A stretch of 15,600 nucleotides of DNA from Actinocrinis sp046724665 (GTDB taxonomy: Bacteria > Actinomycetota > Actinomycetes > Streptomycetales > Catenulisporaceae): positions 1-15,600 of the forward strand of contig JBKOWZ010000075.1 of assembly GCA_046724665.1 (NCBI GenBank). The letters are read 5' to 3'. Numbering within the stretch: position 1 is the first letter of the stretch; each line of letters starts with the position of its first letter. The position numbers and the translations under genes were made by a program. Shown here piece after piece: positions 1 through 6,338 of the stretch. The notes under the pieces were generated by a model, which saw nothing but the letters and a program-made list of their open reading frames with translations, was not told where the DNA came from and did no database searches.

Positions 1-111
1 GCCCGGCGCGGTCGGGGGCGGCCGCAGGGGGTGAGGTCACGCGCTGATCTTAGGGCTGCATTCGCGGGAAGGGCGGATCCGGCCGGCGCAGGTGTGCCAG
101 TGGTGCGCGCC

Positions 112-144
112 GGCCGCGGATGCCCCGCAGCGGGCGTCGCGGCC
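112..144. terminator. Long imperfect stem-loop, possible terminator of an upstream gene
   Basis: Bases 112-118 (GGCCGCG) pair with 138-144 (CGCGGCC). After a single bulged G at 119, 120-125 (ATGCCC) pair with 132-137 (GGGCGT) with one G-T wobble, leaving a six-base loop. No T-tract follows, but actinobacterial terminators often lack one. The gene it would terminate is not visible, so this rests on structure alone. Confidence 0.4.
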
Positions 145-229
145 CGGGGGCACGGGTTCGTTGTTCGAGTCCCGTACGACGGATGGACGCCGACCTGGCC
201 GTTCGATGGCCTTCGACGTGCGGCTTCTC

Positions 230-242
230 GTGAAAGTTTCAC
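230..242. promoter_or_regulatory. GTGAAAGTTTCAC palindrome, candidate hydrolase operator
   Basis: A perfect palindrome with six-base arms and one central base, GTGAAA-G-TTTCAC. It lies 75 bases upstream of the GTG start at 317 and just upstream of a possible -35 hexamer at 249. GAAA-N-TTTC palindromes resemble boxes reported upstream of streptomycete xylanase and xylobiose-uptake genes (from memory). The same ten bases, GAAAGTTTCA, occur in the same orientation upstream of the GH74 gene. The binding protein is unknown. Confidence 0.5.
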
Positions 243-248
243 AGGACG

Positions 249-278
249 TTGACGCTCTTGGCGGCGGGGCGCGACGAT
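249..278 (+). promoter_or_regulatory. Possible promoter of the GH-A hydrolase gene
   Basis: TTGACG at 249-254 is followed after 18 bases by GACGAT at 273-278. The -35 is good, but the -10 lacks the expected TAnnnT form. It is the best pair I can see between the palindrome at 230-242 and the start at 317. Confidence 0.3.
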
Positions 279-316
279 CCGAGTGCTGATGATCGGACAT
301 CCGGAAGGAGCACGAG

Positions 317-2425
317 GTGAGCTCGCGATCGAAGCCTGCCCGCTGGTATCGGCGGGTGGCCGGGGGAGCCGCGCTGGCGCTGGCCGGGGCGCTGGCCCCT
401 TCCGGCGGGGCGTTGGCCGGCGGGGGAGCCGCGGCCGTGGCCGCGGACACGCCGGCCCCGGTGAACGTGACGGTCAACACCCATGAGGGGCTCGGCAAGA
501 TACCCGCGACCGGCTACGGCCTCAACAGCGCGGTATGGGACAACCAGATGAACGTGCCCGTGGTGCAGGACCTGCTCCAGCAGGCGAACATCGGCATGCT
601 GCGATACCCGGGCGGCTCGTACGGCGACATCTACCACTGGCAGACGCACACCGCTCCCGGCGGGTACGTCGCGCCGGGCACCGAGTTCGACTCCTTCATA
701 GGCACCGCGAAGAAGATCGGGGCGCAGCCGATCCTGATCGCCAACTACGGCACCGGCACCCCCGAGGAGGCCGCCGGCTGGGTCAGGTACGCCAACGTCA
801 CCAAGGGCTACGGCGTCAAGTACTGGGAGATCGGCAACGAGAACTACGGCAACGGCTACTACGGCGCCGACTGGGAGGCCGACGACCACGCGAGCAAGAG
901 CCCGACGACGTACGCGAACAACGTGGTGCAGTACTCCTCCGCGATGAAGGCCGTCGATCCCACGGTCAAGATCGGCGCGGTGCTGACCATGCCGGGCAAC
1001 TGGCCGGACGGGTCGGTCGCCACCGGCGACAGCTACGACTGGAACCGCACGGTCCTGTCGATCGCCGGATCGGCGGTCGACTTCGTCATCGTGCACTGGT
1101 ACCCGAGCGGCCAGGGCGCCGCGACCGCGCTGTCCGAGCCGGAGCAGCTGATCGGCGAGCTGTCCCAGCTGCGCAGCCAGATCGACAAGTACGCCGGCGC
1201 GAACGGCCCGAACCTCGGCATCGCGCTCACCGAGCTGAACTCGAGCCAGTTCACCACGACCCAGCCCGACGCGCTGTTCGGCGCCGACGCGTACATGACC
1301 GCGCTCGAGCAGGGCGTGTTCACCGTGGACTGGTGGGACACGCACAACGGCGCCGGCACGATCAGCACCGCGCCCGACGGCGCCACCGACTTCAACGACT
1401 GGGGCATCCTGTCCAGCGCCACCTGCGTCGGCACGGTCTGCGAGCCGGCCCTCAACACCCCGTTCCCGCCCTACTACGCGATCAGCATGCTGAGCAAGCT
1501 GGGCCGGCCGGGCGACCAGATGGTGGCCGCCGGGACCGACCAGGCGCTGGTCAGCGCGCACGCCGTGCTCCAGGCGAACGGCAAGCTCGCCGTGCAGCTG
1601 GTGAACAAGGACCCGAACAACGCCTACCCGATCAGCCTGCACTACACCGGATTCCAGCCGAGCACCGCGACACCGACCGTGTACACCTACGGCGACGAGG
1701 CGACCTCGATCACCACGGCGTCGCAGGGCACGAGCAGCAGCCAGACCCTGCCGCCGTACTCGATCGCGACCGTCGTGCTCACCCCCTCGGGCAACGGCGT
1801 CAGCGCCCTGACGGCACCCGGCGCGCCGGCCGCCTCCGGGGTCACCGGCACCCGGGCGACGATCAGCTGGACGCCCTCGAGCGGCGGCCAGGTGACCCGC
1901 TACGAGATCTTCCGGCAGTACGGCACGGTCAGCCAGCTGCTGGCCGAGTCCACCACGAACTCGGCGACGATCTACAACCTGGTGCCCGGCACCGGCTACA
2001 CGATCAACGTGCTGGCGACGGACCAGAAGGGCTATCTCTCCAGAGCGTCGGACCCGGTGACCTTCACCACCAGCACGCCGAACAACAGCACCTGCGCGGT
2101 GGACTACCAGGTCACCACGGCGTGGGGCAGCGGCTTCGTCGCCTCGATCACGATCACCAACACCGGGCCGAGCCCGATCAACGGCTGGACGCTGACCTTC
2201 ACCTTCCCGGCGACGACCGAGTCGTTCAGCTCCGGCTGGAACGCGAACTGGTCGGCGGACGGCCAGAACGTGCACGCCACCAACGTGGACTGGGACGCGA
2301 ACCTGGCGCCCAACAGCGGCAACTCGATCAACATCGGCTTCGTCGGCAACAACACCGCGGCGTATCCCTCGCCCGCGGCGATCAGCCTCAACGGAACGGT
2401 CTGCACGACGACATACAGCTCGTGA
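317..2425 (+). CDS. Secreted clan GH-A glycoside hydrolase (alpha-L-arabinofuranosidase-like) with Fn3 and CBM2 modules
   Basis: A 702-residue exported polysaccharide hydrolase. The GTG start is chosen because AAGGAG at 304-309 lies seven bases upstream and the protein opens with a signal peptide (two arginines at 12-13, an Ala/Leu/Gly-rich core, likely cleavage after Ala43). The catalytic domain spans about 48-390 and looks like a clan GH-A barrel: WEIGNEN (170-176) supplies the probable acid/base Glu175, TELN (305-308) the probable nucleophile Glu306, and HWYPSG near 260 fits strand six. A beta-sandwich follows (about 400-490), then Fn3 (about 498-587) and CBM2 (593-696), with Cys593 and Cys696 placed for the usual disulfide and Trp603, Trp641/645 and Trp659 as cellulose-facing residues. 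Similar actinobacterial proteins are often named arabinofuranosidases; the exact GH family and substrate cannot be fixed by eye. A perfect hairpin follows the stop. Confidence 0.85.
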   Translation: MSSRSKPARWYRRVAGGAALALAGALAPSGGALAGGGAAAVAADTPAPVNVTVNTHEGLGKIPATGYGLNSAVWDNQMNVPVVQDLLQQANIGMLRYPGGSYGDIYHWQTHTAPGGYVAPGTEFDSFIGTAKKIGAQPILIANYGTGTPEEAAGWVRYANVTKGYGVKYWEIGNENYGNGYYGADWEADDHASKSPTTYANNVVQYSSAMKAVDPTVKIGAVLTMPGNWPDGSVATGDSYDWNRTVLSIAGSAVDFVIVHWYPSGQGAATALSEPEQLIGELSQLRSQIDKYAGANGPNLGIALTELNSSQFTTTQPDALFGADAYMTALEQGVFTVDWWDTHNGAGTISTAPDGATDFNDWGILSSATCVGTVCEPALNTPFPPYYAISMLSKLGRPGDQMVAAGTDQALVSAHAVLQANGKLAVQLVNKDPNNAYPISLHYTGFQPSTATPTVYTYGDEATSITTASQGTSSSQTLPPYSIATVVLTPSGNGVSALTAPGAPAASGVTGTRATISWTPSSGGQVTRYEIFRQYGTVSQLLAESTTNSATIYNLVPGTGYTINVLATDQKGYLSRASDPVTFTTSTPNNSTCAVDYQVTTAWGSGFVASITITNTGPSPINGWTLTFTFPATTESFSSGWNANWSADGQNVHATNVDWDANLAPNSGNSINIGFVGNNTAAYPSPAAISLNGTVCTTTYSS

Positions 2426-2450
2426 TGATCCGGGAAGCGGCGTAGTCCCC

Positions 2451-2484
2451 GCTGTGGGGCGCATCACTCGATGCGCCCCACAGC
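2451..2484 (+). terminator. Perfect 15-bp stem-loop after the GH-A hydrolase gene
   Basis: Bases 2451-2465 (GCTGTGGGGCGCATC) pair perfectly with 2470-2484, leaving the four-base loop ACTC. It lies 25 bases past the TGA of the hydrolase gene. There is no T-tract, which is common in actinobacteria. It should separate this transcript from the flavoprotein gene that follows. Confidence 0.85.
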
Positions 2485-2513
2485 TGTATGCGGCGCGGGA
2501 GCGCGTCACGCCT

Positions 2514-2527
2514 TACGATGAACGGTA
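2514..2527 (+). promoter_or_regulatory. Candidate -10 element for a leaderless transcript
   Basis: TACGAT at 2514-2519 matches the actinobacterial TAnnnT form and sits seven bases before the ATG at 2527, so transcription could begin at or next to the start codon. No ribosome site is close to that ATG, which fits leaderless translation. No good -35 is visible at the usual distance, so this is tentative. Confidence 0.4.
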
Positions 2528-3111
2528 TGGCGCACGTCTTCACCGAGATCGACGACGACATCCGCGAGTTCATCGAGCAGCAGCCGATGTTCTTCGTCGG
2601 CACCGCGCCGAGCGGCGCCGACGGGCTGGTGAACATCTCGCCGAAGGGCTACCGCGACTCGTTCGCCGTCATCGACGGGCACACCGTCGCGTACCTCGAC
2701 CTGTTCGGCTCCGGCGCGGAGACCATCGCGCACCTCAAGCAGAACGGCCGCGTCGTGGTGATGTTCTGCTCCTTCACCCGCAACTCGCGCATCCTGCGGC
2801 TGCACGGGCACGGCAGGGTGCTGCGGCCGGACGACCCCGAGTTCGCCCTGCTCGCGCCGCGCTTCAACCTCCAGCACCCCGGCCTGCGCTCGATCATCCT
2901 GATCGACGTGCAGCGGGTCGCCGACTCGTGCGGATACGCGGTTCCGTACATGGAGGTCGTGGACGAGCGGCCGGTGCTCGACAAGGTCCACGCGACGCGC
3001 ACGCCCGAGGAGTGGGCCGAGCGCGTCGCCGGGGTCAACGCCAAGAGCCTGGACGGCCTGCCCGCGCTCGATCCGGACCACCCGCTGCCCACCTCGGTGC
3101 CTCGCTCCTGA
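2527..3111 (+). CDS. Pyridoxamine 5'-phosphate oxidase-like flavin/F420-binding protein
   Basis: A 194-residue cytoplasmic protein of the PNPOx-like split-barrel superfamily, which binds FMN or F420 and reduces or oxidises small molecules. The N-terminal half carries the typical features: FFVGTAP (22-28), VNISPKG (35-41) and GSGAETIAHL (61-70), followed by ILRLHGHG (89-96). Relatives usually begin close to MAHVFTEIDDDI, so I take the ATG at 2527; ATGs at 2518 and 2488 are in frame but add an unconserved stretch, and the latter lies only three bases past the terminator stem. The C-terminal part (about 135-194) is less conserved. The substrate is unknown, and many annotated relatives are not true pyridoxamine oxidases. 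It lies alone between two terminators, so it appears to be its own transcription unit with no evident link to the sugar genes. Confidence 0.85.
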   Translation: MAHVFTEIDDDIREFIEQQPMFFVGTAPSGADGLVNISPKGYRDSFAVIDGHTVAYLDLFGSGAETIAHLKQNGRVVVMFCSFTRNSRILRLHGHGRVLRPDDPEFALLAPRFNLQHPGLRSIILIDVQRVADSCGYAVPYMEVVDERPVLDKVHATRTPEEWAERVAGVNAKSLDGLPALDPDHPLPTSVPRS

Positions 3112-3145
3112 CGCGTTCCCGGAGCGCGTGCTCGCCGTAAAGCGC

Positions 3146-3191
3146 GCCGCCCCTGCGCCCATCCCTCGGCGGGGACGAGCGCAGGGGCGGC
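3146..3191. terminator. Bidirectional stem-loop between convergent genes
   Basis: Bases 3146-3158 (GCCGCCCCTGCGC) pair perfectly with 3179-3191. The 20-base loop can form a further short TCCC/GGGA pairing. It sits between the end of the flavoprotein gene (3111, plus) and the end of the GH74 gene (3225, minus), the usual place for a shared terminator. No T-tract is present on either side. Confidence 0.8.
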
Positions 3192-3224
3192 TCAGTTATC
3201 CGCGTTCAGCGGTTTGTACGCGGA

Positions 3225-6023
3225 TCAGGTGCACGTGGTTCCGTTGAGCGTGAACGAGGTCGGAGACGAGTCGTTCGACGTCCACGTCCCCTGGAACCCG
3301 AAGTTGGTGTTGCCGCCGGGAGCGATCGTGCCGTTGTACGACGCGTTGGTCGCGGTGACCGTCTTGCCGCTCTGCGTCAGCGATCCGTTGTTCCAGGAGC
3401 CGGTCACGACCTGGTCGCCGGGGAAGGTGAACTTCACCGTCCAGCCGTTGATGGTGGTGGTGCCGGTGTTGTTGATCGTGACTGTGGCGGTGAAGCCGCC
3501 GGGCCATTCGCTGTTCTTGGTGTAGGTGATGTGGCAGCCGAATCCGCTGGAACTTGGGCTCGGCGACGCCGAGGCCGACGCGGAGGGCGAAGCCGACCTC
3601 GACGGGCTCGGCGACGCGGACGCGCTCGGGCTGGAACTCGCGCTCGCGCTCGGGCTCGGGCTGGCGCTCGCGCTCGGGCTGCCGGTGGACGTGCCGCTCG
3701 GGTCGCCGTACACGATGCCGCGGCCGTTGGTGCCGACGTACACGCGTCCGTAGGTGCGCGGGTCGCCGGTGATGGCGGCGCCGATGTTGCCCCACTGGTG
3801 CTGCGCGTCGTTGATCCGGGTCCAGCTCGCGCCGGTGTCGTCGGACCGGAAGATGCCCTGCACGCCGTTGACCGTCGCGATCGCGTACAGCGCCGGGTAG
3901 CCGCCGGCCGCGGCCGACTTGCCGAAGCCGAGGTTGATCGCGGCGGTGGCGCTGGACAGCTTGGTGAAGCTCGCGCCCGAGTTCGTCGAGTGCCAGATCC
4001 CGGACGTGCCGTTCTGGTCGCCGCCGGTCAGCCATACGTCGCCGGCCGCGCCCGGCAGCGCCTTGATGTAGACGTTGCCGCTGTCCGGCAGGCCGGTCGC
4101 CGCGGTCGCGGTGAAGCTCGCGCCGCCGTTGGTGCTCACGTAGAACTTGCCGGCGGAGTAGCCGTAGTAGACCTTCGGGCTGACCCGGTCGGCGGCGATG
4201 ACCGCGCCGGCGGGGATGCCGGTGGACGCGGTCCACGAGCTGCCGTAGGTGGTCGTGTAGTAGACCCCGGCGCCCTTCGGGCTCCACAGCGCGGAACTGG
4301 CGTCGGCCGCGATCGCGCCGAGGCCGCCGCCGGTGACGCCGCCGGGCTCGGCCGAGGCCTGGAACCAGCTGCTGCCGCCGTTCGTGCTGAACGCGAAGCG
4401 GTTGACGTTGGCGTTCCCGCTCTGCGTCTTGTCGATGTCGCCGGTGCGGATCAGGGTGGCCGGCTGGAGCTCCGCGTAGTCCACGCTGTCGCCGCTGCTC
4501 AGGTTCGGCTGGTCGAACATCGCCGAGGGCACGCTGGTCAGCGAGGTGTGCACGAAGCCGTCGATGTCGCCGAGCGCGGAGATCAGCGGCGCGCCGGACG
4601 GCGGGCTGATCAGGCCGTTGACGGCGGTCTCCTCCAGGCCGGCGACGAAGGGCTTGATGGTGAAGCTGGTGCCCGAGTCCCAGTTGGTCAGGTTGGTGGT
4701 GCCGAACAGCGTGGCGCCGGTGCCGTAGAACATCCGGTTGGAGTTGAACGGGTCGATCGCCAGGCCCTCGGTCATCCAGCCGAGCTTCGGCGACTCGGTC
4801 GGCTCCTGCGTGGCGGTGTTGAAGCTCAGCCACGGCGTCGCGGTGGCGTCCATCGTGTAGGCGTCGGCCCGGTTCGGGTAGCTGGTGAAGTTCCAGGCCT
4901 GCTTCCAGGTCGCCCCGCCGTCGGTGCTGCGGAAGATGAAGGTGTCCGGCCACCACGAGCTGTACCCGGTCACCATGATGGTGCTCGGGTGCTGCGCGTC
5001 GATCGACAGGCCGCTGTAGCCGTAGTAGTCGTTGCTCGTGTCGGACGACTTCACCGGGCTGATCTGCGTCCACGTCCCGGTGGCGAGCGTGTACTTCCAC
5101 ACGTCGCCGGACGAGCCGTCGTACGGTCCGCCCTTGTTGCTGGTGGCGATGTACAGGATGCCGTTGGCGGGGTCCACCACGCCCTTGTGCGCCATGAACC
5201 CGGTGGGCTGACCGGCCACCCGCGACCACGTGGCGCCCGCGTCGGTGCTCTGGTACACCGTGTTCTGGAGGTCCGCGACGCCGACGAAGATGGTCTTGGT
5301 CGCGCTGCCGCCGGTGCCGGTCGCCTTGTCGAAGGCGACCCAGGTCACGCCCTGGTTGTCGGCGAGGTAGCCGCTGGTGTCCGTCGCGTCCTGCGCGTAG
5401 TTGCCGACGTTCGGGAAGTTCGCCACCTGCGACCAGGTCACGCCCGAGTCGGTGGACTTCCACAGGCCCTTGCCGCTCGGCGCGCCGAAGTAGAGCACGT
5501 TGTCGTTGTTCGGGTCCACCGCGAGCCGCTCGCCCATGCCGCGTCCCGGCATGTTGCCGCCGAGCTTGAACGGCAGCGTGCTGACCGACCAGGTGTTGCC
5601 CTGGTCCGACGAGCGCAGGATGGCGCCGTTGTTCGGGTCCCAGGAGTTGGTGTACATGCCGGCGGCGACCCACACCTTGTTGGTGTTGATCGGGTCCGCG
5701 GCGATCGAGACCCCGCCCTCGTAGCCCCAGTTGGACTGGCCGACCCAGTCCATCAGCGAGGTCCACGAACTCGTGCTCTGGTTCCACCGGTACACGCCGC
5801 CGATGTCGGTGCGCGCGTAGACGATGTTCGCCGCCCCGGTGTTGAACACGATGTTCGGGACGAAGCCGCCGCCGCCGATCGCGACGCTTTTCCAGCTGTA
5901 CGCGGTGGTCGCCGGGGTGGCGGCCTCGGCGGGCGTGGCCGCCGCCTTCACCAGGACCGGTGAGAGCGCCGCCGCGGCCGCGGTCGCTGTGGCGATCACC
6001 GCTTGGACGAGCCTTCTTCGCAT
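3225..6023 (-). CDS. Secreted GH74 xyloglucanase with Ser/Pro/Ala linker and CBM2
   Basis: A 932-residue exported xyloglucan hydrolase. The ATG at 6023 follows GGAGG by seven bases and opens a signal peptide (MRRRL, then an Ala-rich core, cleavage near residue 35). Residues 41-775 form the GH74 domain, two tandem seven-bladed propellers. Eight Asp-box-like repeats are visible, starting at 138, 190, 259, 366, 546, 630, 679 and 727 (for example STDGGATW). YARTDIGGVYRW (69-80) supplies the probable base Asp73, and GDIDGF (485-490) probably holds the general acid. A low-complexity Ser/Pro/Ala linker (about 776-827) leads to a CBM2 (830-931) with the Cys830/Cys931 pair. In the CBM, Trp840 and Trp877 match two cellulose-binding tryptophans, but Tyr896 stands where a third is usual. 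GH74 cleaves the beta-1,4-glucan backbone of xyloglucan; endo- or exo-action cannot be told. Its upstream region carries a promoter with operator-like palindromes. Confidence 0.95.
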   Translation of the reverse strand: MRRRLVQAVIATATAAAAALSPVLVKAAATPAEAATPATTAYSWKSVAIGGGGFVPNIVFNTGAANIVYARTDIGGVYRWNQSTSSWTSLMDWVGQSNWGYEGGVSIAADPINTNKVWVAAGMYTNSWDPNNGAILRSSDQGNTWSVSTLPFKLGGNMPGRGMGERLAVDPNNDNVLYFGAPSGKGLWKSTDSGVTWSQVANFPNVGNYAQDATDTSGYLADNQGVTWVAFDKATGTGGSATKTIFVGVADLQNTVYQSTDAGATWSRVAGQPTGFMAHKGVVDPANGILYIATSNKGGPYDGSSGDVWKYTLATGTWTQISPVKSSDTSNDYYGYSGLSIDAQHPSTIMVTGYSSWWPDTFIFRSTDGGATWKQAWNFTSYPNRADAYTMDATATPWLSFNTATQEPTESPKLGWMTEGLAIDPFNSNRMFYGTGATLFGTTNLTNWDSGTSFTIKPFVAGLEETAVNGLISPPSGAPLISALGDIDGFVHTSLTSVPSAMFDQPNLSSGDSVDYAELQPATLIRTGDIDKTQSGNANVNRFAFSTNGGSSWFQASAEPGGVTGGGLGAIAADASSALWSPKGAGVYYTTTYGSSWTASTGIPAGAVIAADRVSPKVYYGYSAGKFYVSTNGGASFTATAATGLPDSGNVYIKALPGAAGDVWLTGGDQNGTSGIWHSTNSGASFTKLSSATAAINLGFGKSAAAGGYPALYAIATVNGVQGIFRSDDTGASWTRINDAQHQWGNIGAAITGDPRTYGRVYVGTNGRGIVYGDPSGTSTGSPSASASPSPSASASSSPSASASPSPSRSASPSASASASPSPSSSGFGCHITYTKNSEWPGGFTATVTINNTGTTTINGWTVKFTFPGDQVVTGSWNNGSLTQSGKTVTATNASYNGTIAPGGNTNFGFQGTWTSNDSSPTSFTLNGTTCT
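3543..3689 (-). repeat. Low-complexity repeat encoding the GH74 linker
   Basis: About 147 bases of short repeated units (GCTCGGGCTCG and GCGCTCG variants on the plus strand) encode an ASASPSPS-like linker between the GH74 domain and CBM2. Such linkers keep catalytic and cellulose-binding modules apart and are often O-glycosylated in actinomycetes. The repeats could expand or contract by slippage and may cause assembly errors. Confidence 0.85.
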
Positions 6024-6109
6024 GGGAGAGCCTCCGGCTCCTCGCGGGTGGGTGCGCTCGGGCGGATGGCAGATGCTGGCTGGCGCGCAGGGCAGGCAAG
6101 GCAGGTCCG

Positions 6110-6123
6110 TCGAAGCGCTTCGA
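6110..6123. promoter_or_regulatory. TCGAAGCGCTTCGA perfect palindrome, candidate downstream operator of GH74
   Basis: A 14-base perfect palindrome about 10-25 bases downstream of the start point predicted from the promoter at 6141-6169, a place where a bound repressor would block transcription. Its AGCGCT centre is the same as that of the CebR/CelR-type LacI operator TGGGAGCGCTCCCA (from memory), with different flanks. No regulator gene lies in the window. Confidence 0.65.
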
Positions 6124-6140
6124 TTGCACTGACGCTCGGG

Positions 6141-6169
6141 ATCGTAAGCTCGGCGCGATATTCCGGCAA
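6141..6169 (-). promoter_or_regulatory. Promoter of the GH74 gene
   Basis: Read on the minus strand, TTGCCG (6169-6164) is followed after exactly 17 bases by TACGAT (6146-6141). This fits a housekeeping actinobacterial promoter. Transcription would start near 6134, giving a leader of about 110 bases that contains the palindrome at 6110-6123. Confidence 0.6.
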
Positions 6170-6175
6170 TGTCAT

Positions 6176-6187
6176 CGAAGCGCTTGC
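6176..6187. promoter_or_regulatory. CGAAGCGCTT site, candidate upstream operator of GH74
   Basis: CGAAGCGCTTGC shares its first ten bases with the palindrome core at 6111-6122, and lies just upstream of the -35 hexamer. The centres of the two sites are 65 bases apart, with the promoter between them. That arrangement suits cooperative binding or looping by a LacI-family repressor. Confidence 0.5.
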
Positions 6188-6253
6188 GTACCGCTGCTCT
6201 CAGGCGCCGCAGGCAGAACGTACCCGATGCGTGCGGCCGGCGCGCTGCGGCCT

Positions 6254-6262
6254 GAAACTTTC
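6254..6262 (-). promoter_or_regulatory. GAAA-N-TTTC box upstream of GH74
   Basis: GAAACTTTC on the plus strand; on the minus strand, towards GH74, it reads within CGAAAGTTTCAGG. It shares GAAAGTTTCA with the palindrome before the GH-A hydrolase gene at 230-242. It lies about 85 bases upstream of the GH74 -35, and could equally be the tail of the neighbouring terminator. Confidence 0.35.
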
Positions 6263-6307
6263 GAAGCGCCTCGCGGACGCCGCGTGCGGCACCCGCGAGG
6301 CGCTTCG
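6262..6307 (-). terminator. Long perfect stem-loop after the luciferase-like gene
   Basis: Bases 6262-6276 (CGAAGCGCCTCGCGG) pair perfectly with 6293-6307, and the 16-base loop can form an inner GCCGC/GCGGC stem. It begins 32 bases past the stop of the minus-strand gene at 6339, and is followed on that strand by AAAGTTT. Its arms each carry a one-mismatch copy of CGAAGCGCTTCG, so it may also act as a binding site. Confidence 0.7.
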
Positions 6308-6338
6308 CCGGCCTCGGGTCGGTTGTTCGGTCATCCGC

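Larger units (their letters stand above)
1..316. other. Non-coding region upstream of the first glycoside hydrolase gene
   Basis: I see no convincing gene here. The short open frames overlap one another on both strands and have no recognisable protein content, as expected at this GC content. The region holds a long stem-loop at 112-144, a GAAA-N-TTTC palindrome at 230-242, a weak promoter candidate at 249-278 and the ribosome site of the next gene at 304-309. The gene to the left lies outside the window. Confidence 0.6.

Noticed and set aside
150..180. tRNA-like T-arm (GTTCGAGTCCCGT)
   Set aside because: The bases flanking the TTCGAGT loop do not pair as a five-base stem, and no acceptor, D or anticodon arms can be built upstream. 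No tRNA, and no support for an attachment site.
239..2509. 756-codon open frame on the minus strand across the GH-A hydrolase gene
   Set aside because: It is a GC-driven shadow: the product is Arg/Val/Gly-rich with no domains, whereas the plus-strand frame has a signal peptide, catalytic motifs, Fn3 and CBM2.
3543..3689. Repeat array that might suggest a CRISPR
   Set aside because: The repeats are short, irregular, in frame and encode a Ser/Pro/Ala linker; there are no unique spacers of constant length.
3531..5963. 810-codon open frame on the plus strand opposite GH74
   Set aside because: Shadow of the GH74 gene; it has no recognisable domain, and the minus-strand frame carries a complete GH74-CBM2 protein.
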